From positions 30,991,501 through 31,055,500 of the forward strand of contig BRKX01000002.1 in the NCBI GenBank assembly GCA_026008535.1: DNA of 64,000 bases, read 5' to 3'. Origin of the DNA: Perilla frutescens. Taxonomy: Eukaryota; Streptophyta; Magnoliopsida; Lamiales; Lamiaceae. The number at the start of each line of letters is the position of its first letter. Position 1 is the stretch's first letter. Shown piece after piece: positions 11,412 through 23,864 of the stretch. Under the pieces are notes generated by a model. The model was not told the DNA's origin. It did no database searches and saw nothing but the letters and a program-made list of their open reading frames with translations. Made by a program: the position numbers and the translations under genes.

Positions 11412-13926
11412 AATATGGAGAGGTTTTTTTTCAAAAACTAGTAAGGGTGCATCTTCCTCTGCCTCTCATGATGTACCTATTGCTAATGAATCAGTGGAAA
11501 AACGACCTCGGATATAAGTAGAATTAAACCCAATTGATATTGTTAGTGATCCGGGGCTGCGAAAACCAATTTAACAATTTGATATTTCTATTCGGGATCA
11601 AGTATGGAGAGAGTATTTGACTAGAGGTCCTTGTCGACCAGCTGGTACTGTGTATCCGAAAAGATTTTTTGGAAAATATGAAAGAGGTTTTCGAGATGAG
11701 TGGTATAAAACTTTCACATGGCTAGAGTATAGCATATCGAAAGATGCAGTTTATTGTTTTTGGTGTTATCTTTTTAAAGAATCATACAAAGGAGGTCGAT
11801 ATGGATTGAAAGTTTTTACAGAAGGTGGATTTCGCAATTGGAAAGAAACAACTGAAAGGTGTGAACTGCATATCGGGGGGTCCGAATAGTTGTCACAACT
11901 ATGCTAGAATTGAATTTGAGTCATTTCAAGATCAAAGGCATAGTGTGTCAAATATGTTTCAATCAAATGCTCGTGAGATGGATGTTGCTTATCGCACTCG
12001 TTTAACAGCATCATTGGATGTAGCTCGTTTTCTTTTACAACAAGGGATGGCCTTTCGTGGACATGATGGGTCTCCTAGTTCTTTAAACAGGGGAAATTTT
12101 CTTGAAATGATCCACTGGTATAGTCAGCGGTGTCCTGACATTTCCAATGTTATGGGTCAAAATGCTCCTGGAAATAATCAAATGCTTGCTCCTTCAATTC
12201 AAAAATAATTGGCCCATGCTTGTGCTTCAGAAATTACACTTGTCATAATCAATGACATTGGAGATAGATTTTTTACTCTTTTGGTTGATGAGGCTCAGGA
12301 TGTTTCAGTGAAAGAGCAAATGGGAGTTGTTGTAAGATATGTGAACAAAGAAGAGTGTGTGATTGAGCGTTTTCTTGCAGTCGTGCATGTGGTTGACACT
12401 AGTTCTCTTTGCTTGAAAGATGTCATTGATGCTTTATTTGCACGTCATGGTTTTTCAATATCCAAATTGAGAGGCCAATGATATGATGGAGCTTCAAATA
12501 TGCGAGGCGAGTTTAATGGATTAAAATCCTTAATCTTGGAAGAGAATTTATGTGCCATGTATGTTCACTGTTTTGCTCACCAACTCCAGTTAACTATTGT
12601 TGTTGTTGCTAAAGGAAATTATATGGTTCAAGATTTTTTCACTTATGTCTCCATGGTCATGAATACGACCGGAGCATCTTGTAAAAGAAGAGATCAACTT
12701 AGAATGTTGGAGCATAATAGATTGATCAATGAACTCAGTAATGGAGAAAGAGTTAGTAGAAGAGGTCAGAATCAAGAGTCCAATTTGTCAAGACCTGGGG
12801 ATACTCGTTGGGCTCACATTATTTGACATTGGTTTGTCTATGCTCTTTATGGTCTTCAGTTGAGCAAGTGTTGCAAAACATACGTGATGAAGCTATTTTA
12901 TCTGAAAGTAGAAGTATTGCAAGAGGTTTGATTGATAAAATGGATAGCTATGAGTTTGTTTTTGTGCTACATTTGATGAAATTTTTATTAGGAGTTACAC
13001 ATGAGTTGTCTCTTTCTATGCAATAGAAAGACCAAAATATTATTCAAGCCATGACATTGATTGACACCGTTAAATGTCAATTGCAAAAATTTAGAGAAGA
13101 TGGATGGGAAGAAATTTTACAACAAGTGGGTAAATTTTGTGAATTGAATGGTATTGCTCAGATTGATATGGATGTTAATATATCATGACGTGGTCATAAA
13201 AAACTTGGAGCACAAGCCATTACTAATTTGCATTATTATCGCGTTGAGATTTTTTATCAGGTATTATTTTTAAATATTTTGTTTATTTTATTTGTTGAAA
13301 ATTTATACTTGTTACTAATTCCATTTTTCTCTCAATGTCAGGTTGTTGATTTGATCATCCAAGAAATAAATAATCGTTTTACAGAAGCTAACACAGAATT
13401 GCTTCATTGTATAGCGTGTCTTGATCCAAGGGATTCTTATTCACGATTTAATGTTGATCAACTCATGCGTCTTACTCATTTTTATCCATGGGACTTCTCG
13501 ACAACTGATTGTTTGGTTCTTCCGCAACAACTTAGTAATTATATTGTTAATGTGAGGCGGGATCCTCAATTTTCTACCATTAGCAACTTGGGAATGTTTG
13601 CTCAGGAAATGGTTAAATCTGGTAAGAGTTTGATTTTCCCATTGGTTTATCGTATGATTGAGTTGGCTTTGGTGTTACCTATTGCTACAGCTTCTGTTGA
13701 GAGAGTGTTTTCTGCTATGAAGATTGTCAAGACTGATTTGCGTAACAGAATGGCAGATGAGTGGATGAATGACAGTTTAGTTGTGTATATTGAGAGGGAT
13801 ATGTTTTTAACAATTGAAAATGAGCCGATTTTGCAGTGTTTTCAATCGATGGATACACGCAGATTTCAGTTGTCGCCACTTCCTCAAATAAGCACAACTA
13901 CAACCTCACCGAGTGTCAATTTTTAA
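11412..13926 (+). pseudogene. hAT transposase (TTF-type zinc finger / DUF4371 / hAT dimerisation), broken
   Basis: The gene starts after an acceptor at 11411 with ATG 11414. The order is: N-terminal low-complexity segment; TTF-type zinc-finger region (FTWLEYSISKDAVYCFWCYLF, near 11720-11780); DUF4371-like core (VDEAQDVSVKEQMGVVVRY near 12283; YDGASNMRGEFNGLK near 12481; CFAHQLQL near 12572); and C-terminal dimerisation domain (VLPIATASVERVFSAMKI near 13673). One 81-bp intron (13261-13341) has good GT-AG ends. The frame is broken by a slip in a T run near 11425, a shift near 11880, stops at 12206, 12479, 13024 and 13186, and a shift near 12815. A leader exon near 10800-10933 with donor CAAG|GTAACA probably precedes it. 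It would have bound and cut the element's ends, but no longer encodes a working protein. Confidence 0.88.
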
Positions 13927-14096
13927 CACATTTTTAATGTACTAAATATTTATACAGTTCATCGTATTTAAATTTGTGATTTTTATTTGATAATATATGT
14001 GTTGATTTATATTTACTTTGATTGTGTGGATTTTTTTTTACACTACAATTTCGCCCCCCCCAAAGAATTATTTCTGGATCCGCCACTGTATATATA

Positions 14097-15940
14097 TATA
14101 TAACTGTAAACGTATAAAGGTTAATATTGCAACTACATGAACTAATGAAAATTTATGTTTACAATTAACTTTATGATAGTATGGTATATGTACATAGTAT
14201 GTACATCAAGAATATATATTATTTTAGTATCTTTTACACTATAATGACAGTAGTGATAGTCAATATATACTAATCAACGAACTAATGACGAAAACATTAA
14301 TATATATATATATATAAGTATTAATATATTTATTGATATCAATTTCATTCAGATTATAAGCATACAAGTTTGTAGTGTTTATGATACATGAATCATTTCA
14401 AATTAATTAATAATATGAATGAGATATGAATATATACGAGCATTATATATATATATATATAAAGAATGTATATCTAATATCTCTGAACTTTATTATTTTC
14501 ATAAATGACAAAAGCTTGTATAAGACCATCTTACAGGTCAAAATTTGTAAAGCGGGCCAATATTCGGAACCAATTTTATCCTCAATTTAAAAAAAAAAAA
14601 ACTGACCAATTTTTTTTAAAAAAATTAATTCACCTATGCTACAAAATTAAAGTGAGAAATTTTCATGTGTGTGTGACAAGTGTTCACATTTGAGAGATAA
14701 AAAAGAGGTGTCACATGTTAGTTTTTTGAATTTGAAAAGAGGGAGATAGAAATGCTAGAATATGTTAATAATTATCATGTATACTTTGAATTTGTAATCA
14801 AAATGTAATTTAAACTTGTAAATATTGATGTTTTGTAGCTCAATTTTGGATTTGGAAACTATTGAATTACAAATATGATCAATAGGTTCGAAAATAAGTT
14901 CAATTATTTTTTTCCCTAAGCTATCAATCATATATGTTTAAAAATATATTTCAAACATGCTTTGTATTTTGAAAATGAATTTTCAAACATAGCCTTGTAT
15001 GAAAAATATGTGGCGTATTTAGAAACATACCTGACTATAAGGTATAAATATTATAATTTTAATATATTTTCTTCAATTTTTACAAGGATATTTTGCTTTG
15101 AGAAATTAAAACCAATATAACCACAAAAGAGATGTCGCTTTTTAAAACCATAATGAATTTTGTTTGATACTAATATAATGCACAAAAAGTTATTTTATCA
15201 GCATTGGCTTACCCCAAAAAACATTAATAAAAAAGCATTGACAAGATATTTTATTTTAATATAAAAATATATTAATTCAAGAAGAAGTTCAAAGGGATAT
15301 TGATCGTACGCAATAAAAAGTTTGATTATTGTATTCACATATATGAGAATCTACACTCGCCCGATATTATATATATATATATATATATATAGCTTTAAAT
15401 TTAAATCAATTTAAATAATTTTCTTTTGTTATGCACATTTTTATTATATTTCACATATATGCTTAATTTGTACTTTAGAAGATGTACATATAATATTCAA
15501 TATAGAATTTTAACACAATGATATATTACTTATTTTTTTATTTTTAGATAAAATAATTCATTTTAATGTTATTAATCTATATATATATATATATATTCTT
15601 ACTCTAATTATTTATTAGATATTTATTATTATATTCTAATTATAATATCGTTTATAACTTTAAATTTTACACTTTCAAAAGAACTTTTAATTTTACATAT
15701 TTTAGTGAAAAATCATACAATTTACGTGCAACACACGTGATCTTTCCTAGTATATAAAAAAACTTCTATAGTGTGAGTTTATTTGGTTATTAAATGACTA
15801 TGTACTTAATTTATTTTATTTTTATTTTTTTTGTGGAAAAAATGTACTGTAGTAAAAATGGTTTTAAAGCTGTGACATCACACACGTTCAAATTCTGGCA
15901 CCACCTAATCGAACGAGAAAGTACGTTTTATTTTAATTTT
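14097..15940. other. Intergenic, AT-rich with TA microsatellites
   Basis: TA runs occur near 14302, 14450, 15370 and 15585. Apart from a transposon terminus at 14503 nothing was recognised. A TATA box for copy B (CATATATAAAAC, 15947-15958) lies just after this stretch. Confidence 0.6.
14503..14560 (+). mobile_element. Terminus of a Mutator-like MITE (single end)
   Basis: GACAAAAGCTTGTATAAGAC followed by CATCTTACAGGTCA matches the first about 35 bp of the 11-kb MULE ends at 26643 and 37924 (GACAAAAACTTGTATGAGAC). No partner end could be found downstream, so it is a truncated or strongly diverged copy. Confidence 0.5.
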
Positions 15941-16007
15941 AGCATGCATATATAAAACATATTTCTTACCTTATTTCTTGATCTTCATCTTCTTGCCAAC
16001 AAAAAAG

Positions 16008-18839
16008 ATGTTGAAGATGTTGGTCTGTAGTGTCGCTAAACTGTTTGTTTTTATGCTTCACATACAGCTGGTGGCTTCTCAATCCCAGCTACCTTCTGAT
16101 CAGGTTAGTGCCATGACTAGAATTTATGAAATCATTCAGAATGATACTGATGTGTAGAATAATGTTTTGAAAAATTCAAATTCTTGTTCATGGAAGGGAG
16201 TTATTTGCAGCCCTGATAATTCTTCCATAAACCACATTTCTTTCACTTCATTTTCAATATCTACGTCTGAATTTCTTCTATTTCTATGCAATATTACCAC
16301 TTTAGAGTCTCTTGATGTGTCCAACAATGAATTGAGCTCGATCCCAGATGCTTTTTACACTGGTTGTGGGGATATCAGTGGATTGAAACTCTTGAATTTC
16401 AGTGGGAATAAGTTGATTGGTTCTTTGCCTACTTTCAATGGGTTTAAAATGTTAGAAATCTTGGATTTTTCAGTAAATTCATTATCTGGGAACATTAGTC
16501 TACAATTGGATGGGTTGGGTTCACTCAAAAGTCTACACATTAGCATGAATAATTTCAATGGTTCAGTTCCTACAAATCTTGGAAAATTGAATCTTTTGGA
16601 GGAGCTTCTGCTCTCTGGAAATTCCTTCACAGGTGAAATTCCTGTAGAAATCACAAAATACAAGAATTTGAAGGTAATTGATTTCAGTGGCAATGGACTC
16701 TCAGGTTCAATTCCAGTCGAATTAGGAGAGTTAATCAGGTTGGAAACATTAGTTTTATCTTCCAACAAATTGAGTGGTAGCATTCGCACATCACTTTCCA
16801 ATATCACAACACTCAAGAGATTTGCAGCTTATCAGAACAATTTTTTTGGGACTATTCCACCTGGGATTACTTTGTATCTCAGGATTTTAGACCTAAGTTA
16901 CAATAATCTGACAGGGGCAGTCCCATCTGATTTGCTATCCAGGGCGAATTTGCAGTCTCTTGTCATTCAATGAGTTGGAGGGACCAATTCCTGCAATGAA
17001 TTCGACTAAGTTGTGGAGGTTGAGATTAAGTAGCAATTATTTTAATGGGACGATTCCATCTAACTCGTTGGGGAGTCTTGTGGAATTGATGTACCTGCAG
17101 CTGGATAACAACAGACTGACTGGAGAAATACCTTTGGAGTTGGGTATGTGCAAAAAGTTGGCTTTGTTGAACTTAGCACAGAATAAGTTGACAGGCACTC
17201 TGCCTCCAGTTTTGGGTGATCTGACCAATCTTCAAGTGTTGAGTCTTGAGTTGAATAATTTTGTTGGAGAAATCCCACAAGAGATTTCACAGTTAAATAG
17301 ATTGTTAAAGCTGAATATGAACGGGAACTCACTGAATGGCTCGATAACTTCGTTGGTTTCAAACCTATCTTCTCTGATGGAACTCCAGCTTGGAAGCAAC
17401 CAACTTAGTGGGCCGATTCCAGATTTGCCAATATCACTGGAAATCGCGTTGAATGTCAGCTACAATAACTTTTCTGGGCCTATTCCGTTTAGTCTAAATC
17501 ACCTGGGAAGATTGTTAGTTCTGGACCTCTCCAACAATAGATTGTCGGGCGAGGTACCTTTCAATCAGAATAGTTTGCAAAGCTTAACTCATTTTCTACT
17601 GTCCAACAATGAAGTCTCTGGATCCATCCCAACGTTTCCAAGTTATGTTGTAGTTGACATAAGTGGAAATAATAATTTGATTGATCCTAGAAATAATCCT
17701 ATAGAGAATCCTAGCCCTGCATCCAAAAGAAAGACAATATTAATTGACTCAAACTTCGTGATAGCAGTGGAAAGTGGTTGGCCTGTTGGTGTGTTGATCA
17801 CAATGATAGGTATATTTATTTCAAGGAGGTATGACAGGATCCACGGCCATCTATCACCTGCAAACAGCAGACACAGACTAAGTATCGATTTCAAGAAAGC
17901 AATGGAAGCAGTGGCTGATCCCTAGAATATCACATTGAAGGCAAGCTTCTCAACTTTCTACAAAGCTGTCATGCCTTCTGGCACCACTTATTTGGCCAAG
18001 AAGGTTAACCATAGCAACATGATATTCCAATTTCCTCGTCACAAAGAACTCGTGGAGGAGCTGGATGTTTATGGGAATCTGTCTAATTCAAATGTGATGA
18101 TCCCAATTGCATATATCTTGACAGTAAGTAGAGCTTACATCTTCTATGAGTTTGTCCGAGGTACACTGTCCGACATTCTTCATCATAGAACAGGCAGCAC
18201 ATTGGACTGGGCAAGCCGTTACAACATTGCTGTTGGAGTTGCTCAGGGGTTGGCTTATCTCCATGAATGCAGCTCTGGTCCAATTATTCTCCTCAATCTT
18301 TGCAGCAAAAGCATCCTGTTGAAGTCCATGGATGAGCCTCAAGTCAGCGACATTGAGCTATGCAGCCTCATTCATCCTTCAGAGACCGGAGGCATTCTTG
18401 GTTCTGTTGGTTATGTTCCTCCAGGTATTGCATTTAAACCACCTAAGTTTATCTCTCGATATTTCAGACTGAAATTGTTATGGTACAACTTGTTACATGA
18501 ATTATGTCAATTTGAGTTTCAGAGTATGGTAGCACACAGAGAGTGACAGCAGCAGGAAACGTGTACAGCTTTGGAGTCGTGCTGCTGGAACTCATAACTG
18601 GTAAGCCAGCAGTGAGTGGTGGAATTGAACTAGCCAAATGGGTGTTAAGCAGTTCCATGCTACTAAACAAACGGGATGAAATTCTTGATTCGAGCATTAG
18701 TGAGACATCAGTTTCTGTATGAAATCAAATGGTGGCTGTTCTAGGGGTGGCCTTAGCTTGTATAAACACCACACCAGAAATGAGGCCGAATACAATAACT
18801 GTGCTGCAAATGCTGCTAAGGAGAAGGTTACACAACTGA
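16008..18839 (+). pseudogene. PXC3-like LRR receptor pseudokinase, copy B (disrupted)
   Basis: The layout is as in copy D: signal peptide from ATG 16008, LRR N-cap with CSWKGVIC, about 20 LRRs, transmembrane segment near 17750-17825, atypical kinase, a 98-bp intron 18425-18522 and a C-terminal exon 18523-18839. Four lesions break it: TAG at 16155-16157; a 5-bp deletion near 16956 that shifts the frame; TAG at 17923-17925 replacing a Ser codon (TCT in copy C); and TGA at 18720-18722 where copy C has AGA. Between lesions the protein reads well, so loss is fairly recent. HRD and DFG positions are already non-catalytic (ILLNLCSKSILL; SDIELC), a family trait and not part of the decay. Confidence 0.9.
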
Positions 18840-18840
18840 G

Positions 18841-19153
18841 ACGGAGACTCAACAGGACTAAAGTCTGGTAGCATATCATATATATTTGTAATTTAAGTAC
18901 GTTGGCATAAAAATATATCATCGAGCAAATAGCAATATTTTGGTGCCTTTTGATGATCCTGTTTTAGGACATTATTGTGTATTTGTGTTCTTGACTCTTT
19001 TTTGCATTTGCCTTCATCCAGATTGCCCTTTTTGTCTTTGTATGATTGATAAAATGTTTAATTTCTGATCTTGGATTCAATTTCCATTTATCAGCCAGTA
19101 ATATGGTGTGATAATCACATTGTTACATTCCTTTCACCATATTGATATTGATG
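18841..19153. other. 3' flank of copy B
   Basis: Probably 3' untranslated and intergenic sequence; nothing distinct was recognised. Confidence 0.5.
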
Positions 19154-19269
19154 GTCCTGGTGGAGATGATCTAGTGGTGGAGTGAGGTTGCTTGGTGACC
19201 AATGATCACGGGTTCGAATCTCCTCAATGGCATAGATTTGCATTGGGGCATATTAGAGAAAAATAAAAT
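19154..19269 (+). mobile_element. tRNA-derived SINE (SINE 2)
   Basis: It is closely similar to SINE 1 through the A box (GATCTAGTGGTGGAG near 19168) and B box (GGGTTCGAATCTCC near 19210), and ends in an A-rich tail. A target duplication is not evident because the tail has been caught up in a later tandem duplication (19237-19400). Confidence 0.75.
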
Positions 19270-19400
19270 GTAATTTATATATCAACATTTTTTATTAATA
19301 AATTTATATATCAAAGGTTTGCATTGGGGCATATTAGAGAAAAATAAAAGATAATTTATATATCAACGTTTTTTATTAATAAATTTATATATCAAAGGTA
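19237..19400. repeat. 82-bp tandem duplication over a SINE tail
   Basis: Two nearly identical 82-bp units (19237-19318 and 19319-19400) both begin TTTGCATTGGGGCATATTAG and end ATATATCAAAGG. The unit includes the SINE 2 tail plus downstream AT-rich sequence, so the duplication came after the SINE insertion. Confidence 0.9.
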
Positions 19401-20424
19401 CTAGTCTAGCAAGTAGCAACCCTCATCCCCCAATTCAAAAAAATAAAATAAAAAATAAAAATAAAAATTACTAGTCTAGCAATAAGAAAATGACAGTAAG
19501 TTAATAAGTTTAGTTTCATTGTTTTGGATGTACCAATTTTTAAATAAGCATTTTCATTTCAATTACCAAATAAATTCACATTGTACAAGGTTTTGAATGG
19601 CCAAGAACTATAAAATAAACATGAGCACTACTGTGTATTTATGAAAATGAACTATAAAAAATACGATCATATCTTAATCAAATTCGAAATCGATGGACTG
19701 AATCATTCAAGAAAAAAAGGGGTTACAGCCGAAAAATTAATCTGAATAGACCAAATAACCTAACATCCCGATAAGATTAGCCCGAAATTAATTTGATTGG
19801 CCCAACTAACTTGAATTTTTATTTTTTATCTTTATATTTTGGTTAAAATATTGAAAAATTCAATGTTTGATATTGTTTAATTTAAACACTGAAAATATAA
19901 TTATTGAAACTTAAATTATTTATTCAGTTAATTAGTGATAAGTTATGTTATATTCAACATTACTTTATTAAAATTAAAAGTTTAAGCTTAGATGATATCA
20001 ATTGACAATTTCATGCATACTAAATACTTTTGCATAAAAAACTTACCGTCCAACGAGCTAGTTCGAAAATCAAATGCTTAGGATTACTAAATTAAGACCA
20101 ATAATTTTCAGCTCAAAATAAATTTAACCCGAAACAAATAGGTCGACAGCTTGATAGAGCTAATCTGAAACCGAGCAAGTTGTCCGATTGACATCCATGT
20201 TCGATCATGAGGAAAAGAAAAAAAAAGTTTGTATTAATGGAAAATTTTATCCTAGTGGTTGGAGCATTATTCCAACCACTAATAGATTTTAAAAAAAAAT
20301 ATTACTTCTTTAATATAATTCTATTATTTTTTAAATGATATATTAGTGGTTTGGGTGATTTGGTAGAATTTTCGTGAATTAATTATGGAGGAAGACTCAA
20401 GTCAACGCACGTGGAGTCTTTTCT
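19401..20424. other. Intergenic, nothing recognised
   Basis: AT-rich sequence without a supported gene. A (GA) run at 20541-20555 is part of the leader of copy C. Confidence 0.55.
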
Positions 20425-20565
20425 TTGGACATTTCCAGGCGTAGTAAAAATAAGCAAATGAGCATCCTTGCTTTCTTTTTGGAGAGTGGAACGCCGTTCA
20501 GTATTCACATACACATATATACATGTAACATACGCATAAAGAGAGAGAGAGAGAGGGAGCGAGAG

Positions 20566-23419
20566 ATGTTGGAGATGGTTGTTTGCAGTGCTGCCAAGGT
20601 GTTTGTGTTAATGGTTTGCATGATTTCGGTGGCGTGCTGTGAGCTGCCTTCTGAACAGGTTAGTGCCATGACTAGTATTTATGAAATCATTCAGAATAGA
20701 AGTGGTGCTCCTTTTAGGTGGAATAATGTTTTGAAAAACTCAAATCCTTGTTCATGGGAGGGAGTTGGTTGCAGCCCTGATATTCTTCCATAAACAGCAT
20801 TAATTTCAAATTTTTTTCAATTTCCACCTCTGATTTCCTTCCATTCCTATGCAATATTAGGACTTTAGAGTATGTTGATGTCTCCTACAATTATCTTAGT
20901 GCAATCCCAGATAGTTTCTTCATTGGTTGTGGGAAAATCAGAGGATTGAAACACTTGAATTTGGGAGGGAATAAGTTGAATGGTTCTTTGCCTAATTTCA
21001 ATGGGTTTACAATGTTAGAAGACTTGGATATTTCTGGGAATTCATTGTCTGGGGAGATTAGTCTGCAGTTCGATGGGTTGAGTTCACTCAAAAGTCTAGA
21101 CCTTAGTTGGAATCAATTTACAGGAAAGATTCCTACAAATATTGGAAAAATGAATCTTTTAGAGGAGCTTGTGCTCACTGCCAATAACTTCACAGGTGAA
21201 ATTCCAGTAGAAATGATCACAAAATACAAGAATTTGAGGGTGATTGATCTGAGTGACAATATGCTCTCAGGCTCAATTCCAGGGGAATTGGGAGACCTCA
21301 GCAGCTTGCAAACCTTGGATCTATCTGGCAACCAGTTGAGTGGTAACATTCCCATAGGGATTTCCAATATAACAACACTCCAAAGATTTGAAGCTAATTA
21401 CAACAATTTAAATGGGACGATTCCATCAGACTTACTGGGGAATCTTGTGGAACTGGAGTACCTGGGACTGAGTAACAACAGATTGACAGGCAGTCTACCT
21501 CTAGTTTTGGGTAATCTCACCAGTCTTCGATATTTGAATCTTCGTTTTAATTATTTTGTTGGAGTAGTCCCTCCTGAGATTTCACAGTTGAATCTACTGA
21601 CGGACCTGAACGTTGGCTGGAACTCACTCAATGGCTCCATACCTTGGTCGATTGTAAGAATGCAGAATCTTAGTCATTTGGACTTGCAAGGTAACAATCT
21701 ATGTGGTCCAATACCTGACTCCATTGGAAACTTATCTTCACTGTTGGAACTCCAGCTGGGAAACAACAGACTAAGCGGCCCAATTCCAGATATGCCACAC
21801 ACACTGCAAACTACTTTGAATCTCAGCAACAATCACTTTGTTGGACATATTCCAATTAATTTATTAAGACTGCAGAGGTTGGAAGTTTTGGACCTGCAGG
21901 CAACTACCTAAGTGGTCATATACCCGACACCATCAGAAACTTATCTTCTCTGAGAGAACTCCAGCTGGGAAACAACCAACTAAGTGGGCGAATTCCAGAT
22001 ATGCCACAGTCACTACAAATTGCTTTGAATCTCAGCTACAATCTCTTTCATGGGCGCATACCATCTACTCTATCAATTCTCTGGAGATTGGAAGTTTTGG
22101 ACCTCTCAAACAATAAATTTTCAGGCGAGATACCAGATTTCCTAACTGTCTTAAGAAGCTTAACTCACCTGCTACTGATGAACAATGAGCTCTCTGGGGT
22201 TCTCCCACAGTTTGGGAATCATGTTGAAGTTAATATAAGTGGAAATAACTATTTAATTTCTCCAACACAAAATGCTAGCCCTGCACCCCACAGAAACACA
22301 AAAATAATTGACTCAGACTTTGTGATTGCAGTTGCGAGTGGCATACCTGTCGGTCTATTGATCTCGATGTTAGCTATATTCATTTCAACTAGGTATAAGA
22401 GGATCTGTGGCAATCTCTCAACTCCAAACAGAATCCATAACCCAAATATCGATTTCAACAAAGCAATGGAAGCAGTGGCTGACCCCTCTAATATCACACT
22501 GAAGACAACATTCTCAACTTTCTACAAAGCTGTCATGCCTTCTGGCACCGCTTATTTGGCCAAGAAGGTTAGCCACAGTAACATCTTGTTCCTATTTCCT
22601 CGACACGAACAACTCGTGGAGGAGCTTGAAGTCGCTGGGAAGTTGTCTAATTCAAATGTGATGATCCCAGTAGCATATGTGTTGACAGTACGCAGAGCCT
22701 ATCTCTTTTATGATTTTGTTCGAGGTACACTTCACGACATCCTTCATCATAGAATGGGCAACACATTGGAGTGGGCAAGCCGTTACAACATTGCTGTTAA
22801 AGTTGCTCAGGGGTTGGCTTATCTCCATGAATGCAGCTCTGGTCCGATTATTCTCCTCGACCTTTGCAGCAAAAGCATCCTGTTGAAGTCCGTGGATGAG
22901 CCCCAAATCAGTGACATTGAGCTATGCAACCTCATTCATCCTTCAAAGACCAAAGGCAGTCTGTTTACTGCTGCTGATTCTCTTGGTTATGCTCCCCCAG
23001 GTATTGCATTTTCGCCTAATATTCAATTAATTATTCTACGAGTGTTCTTGTGTTACATAAGTGTCAAAGGGCGGTATGTGACGTAAATAATCCCATTTTC
23101 AGAGTATGCTTGCACAAAGAGAGTCACAGCAGCTGGAAACGTCTACAGTTTCGGAGTCGTGCTGCTAGAACTCGTAACTGGTAAGCCGGCAGTAAATGGA
23201 GGAACAGAACTAGCCAAATGGGTGTCAAGCAGCTCCGAGCAGCAAAACGAATGGGATGAAATTCTTGATTCGGGTGTTAGTGAGACATCAGTTTCTGTTA
23301 GAAATCAAATGCTTGCAGTTCTTGAGGTAGCCTTAGCCTGTATCAGCATCTCACCAGAAATGAGGCCGAATACAGTAACCATGGTGCAAATGCTACTAAG
23401 TAAAAGATCACACAATTAA
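20566..23419 (+). pseudogene. PXC3-like LRR receptor pseudokinase, copy C (two frameshifts)
   Basis: ATG 20566 starts a good signal peptide (MLEMVVCSAAKVFVLMVCMI) and LRR N-cap. A one-base loss near 20781 (GATATT where B has GATAATT) shifts the frame, and a second one-base loss near 21899 shifts it again; otherwise there are no stops. Exon 1 ends at 23000, the intron is 23001-23102, and exon 2 (23103-23419) encodes the kinase C-lobe. Compared with D it lacks about four central LRRs (around 21400) but has gained a tandem copy of three LRRs (69 codons; 21685 and 21893 blocks). The transmembrane segment is near 22322-22390. The kinase is non-canonical (ILLDLCSKSILL, SDIELC). Confidence 0.88.
21685..22100 (+). 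repeat. Tandem duplication of three LRRs inside copy C
   Basis: The block beginning at DLQGNNLCGPIPDSIGNLSS (near 21685) is repeated at DLQ-GNYLSGHIPDTIRNLSS (near 21893), about 208 bp later and equal to three 23-residue LRRs. Copies A, B and D have a single block here. The frameshift near 21899 lies at the junction. Confidence 0.8.
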
Positions 23420-23860
23420 GATTGAGGACCAACAGGTCTAAAGCAGAGCACGGGCAATAAGTTTTGACTTTCTGTTTTTCTCCTTTTCTTTATTTGTTTG
23501 TTGTGGTGATAGATTCTGTTATTAGTTTTTATCTATTTGTTATTTTTATTATTTGGGCTTATGTTTTTGTTGAATTATTTAGTTTGCGTATTTTTCATTG
23601 TGATATAACATATATCATGGTGTTGAAAGATTCAATTTGACTCGTGGTGTCGGCTTCATTAGGTGTAAGAAGTGATATATCAGAAGAATTGGTCAGGTCC
23701 AAGAGTCACTTATCTGTGTTTTTTAAGTGCAAGCAAAATTAATCAACATTCTGAGGATATTTTATATGATGGAGTTGTTGCCTGGAAACTCTTTTTACAT
23801 CAACTTGATATATTTCTACAACTAGTAGTGATTGGTAAAATTAAAGCTTCTTGTTTCAAT
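23420..23860. other. Spacer between copy C and the tandem-kinase gene
   Basis: Holds the 3' flank of copy C (T-rich) and the putative leader of the next gene. No separate coding sequence is supported. Confidence 0.5.
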
Positions 23861-23864
23861 CCTC

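Larger units (their letters stand above)
8891..14088 (+). mobile_element. hAT transposon with nested solo LTR
   Basis: The left end is TAGGGGCGGAT at 8891 and the right end is the inverted ATCCGCCACTG ending at 14088, so the terminal inverted repeats match CAGKGGCGGAT. The 8-bp flanks TATATATA (8883-8890 and 14089-14096) fit the 8-bp hAT duplication, although the site is a TA repeat and so weak as proof. Inside are a broken transposase gene (11412-13926) and, 82 bp from the left end, a solo LTR of about 1.66 kb. Without the LTR the element is about 3.5 kb, a normal hAT size. It is probably non-autonomous now. Confidence 0.85.

Noticed and set aside
20541..20555. GA repeat as a regulatory element of copy C
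   Set aside because: A plain microsatellite in the leader; no support for function.
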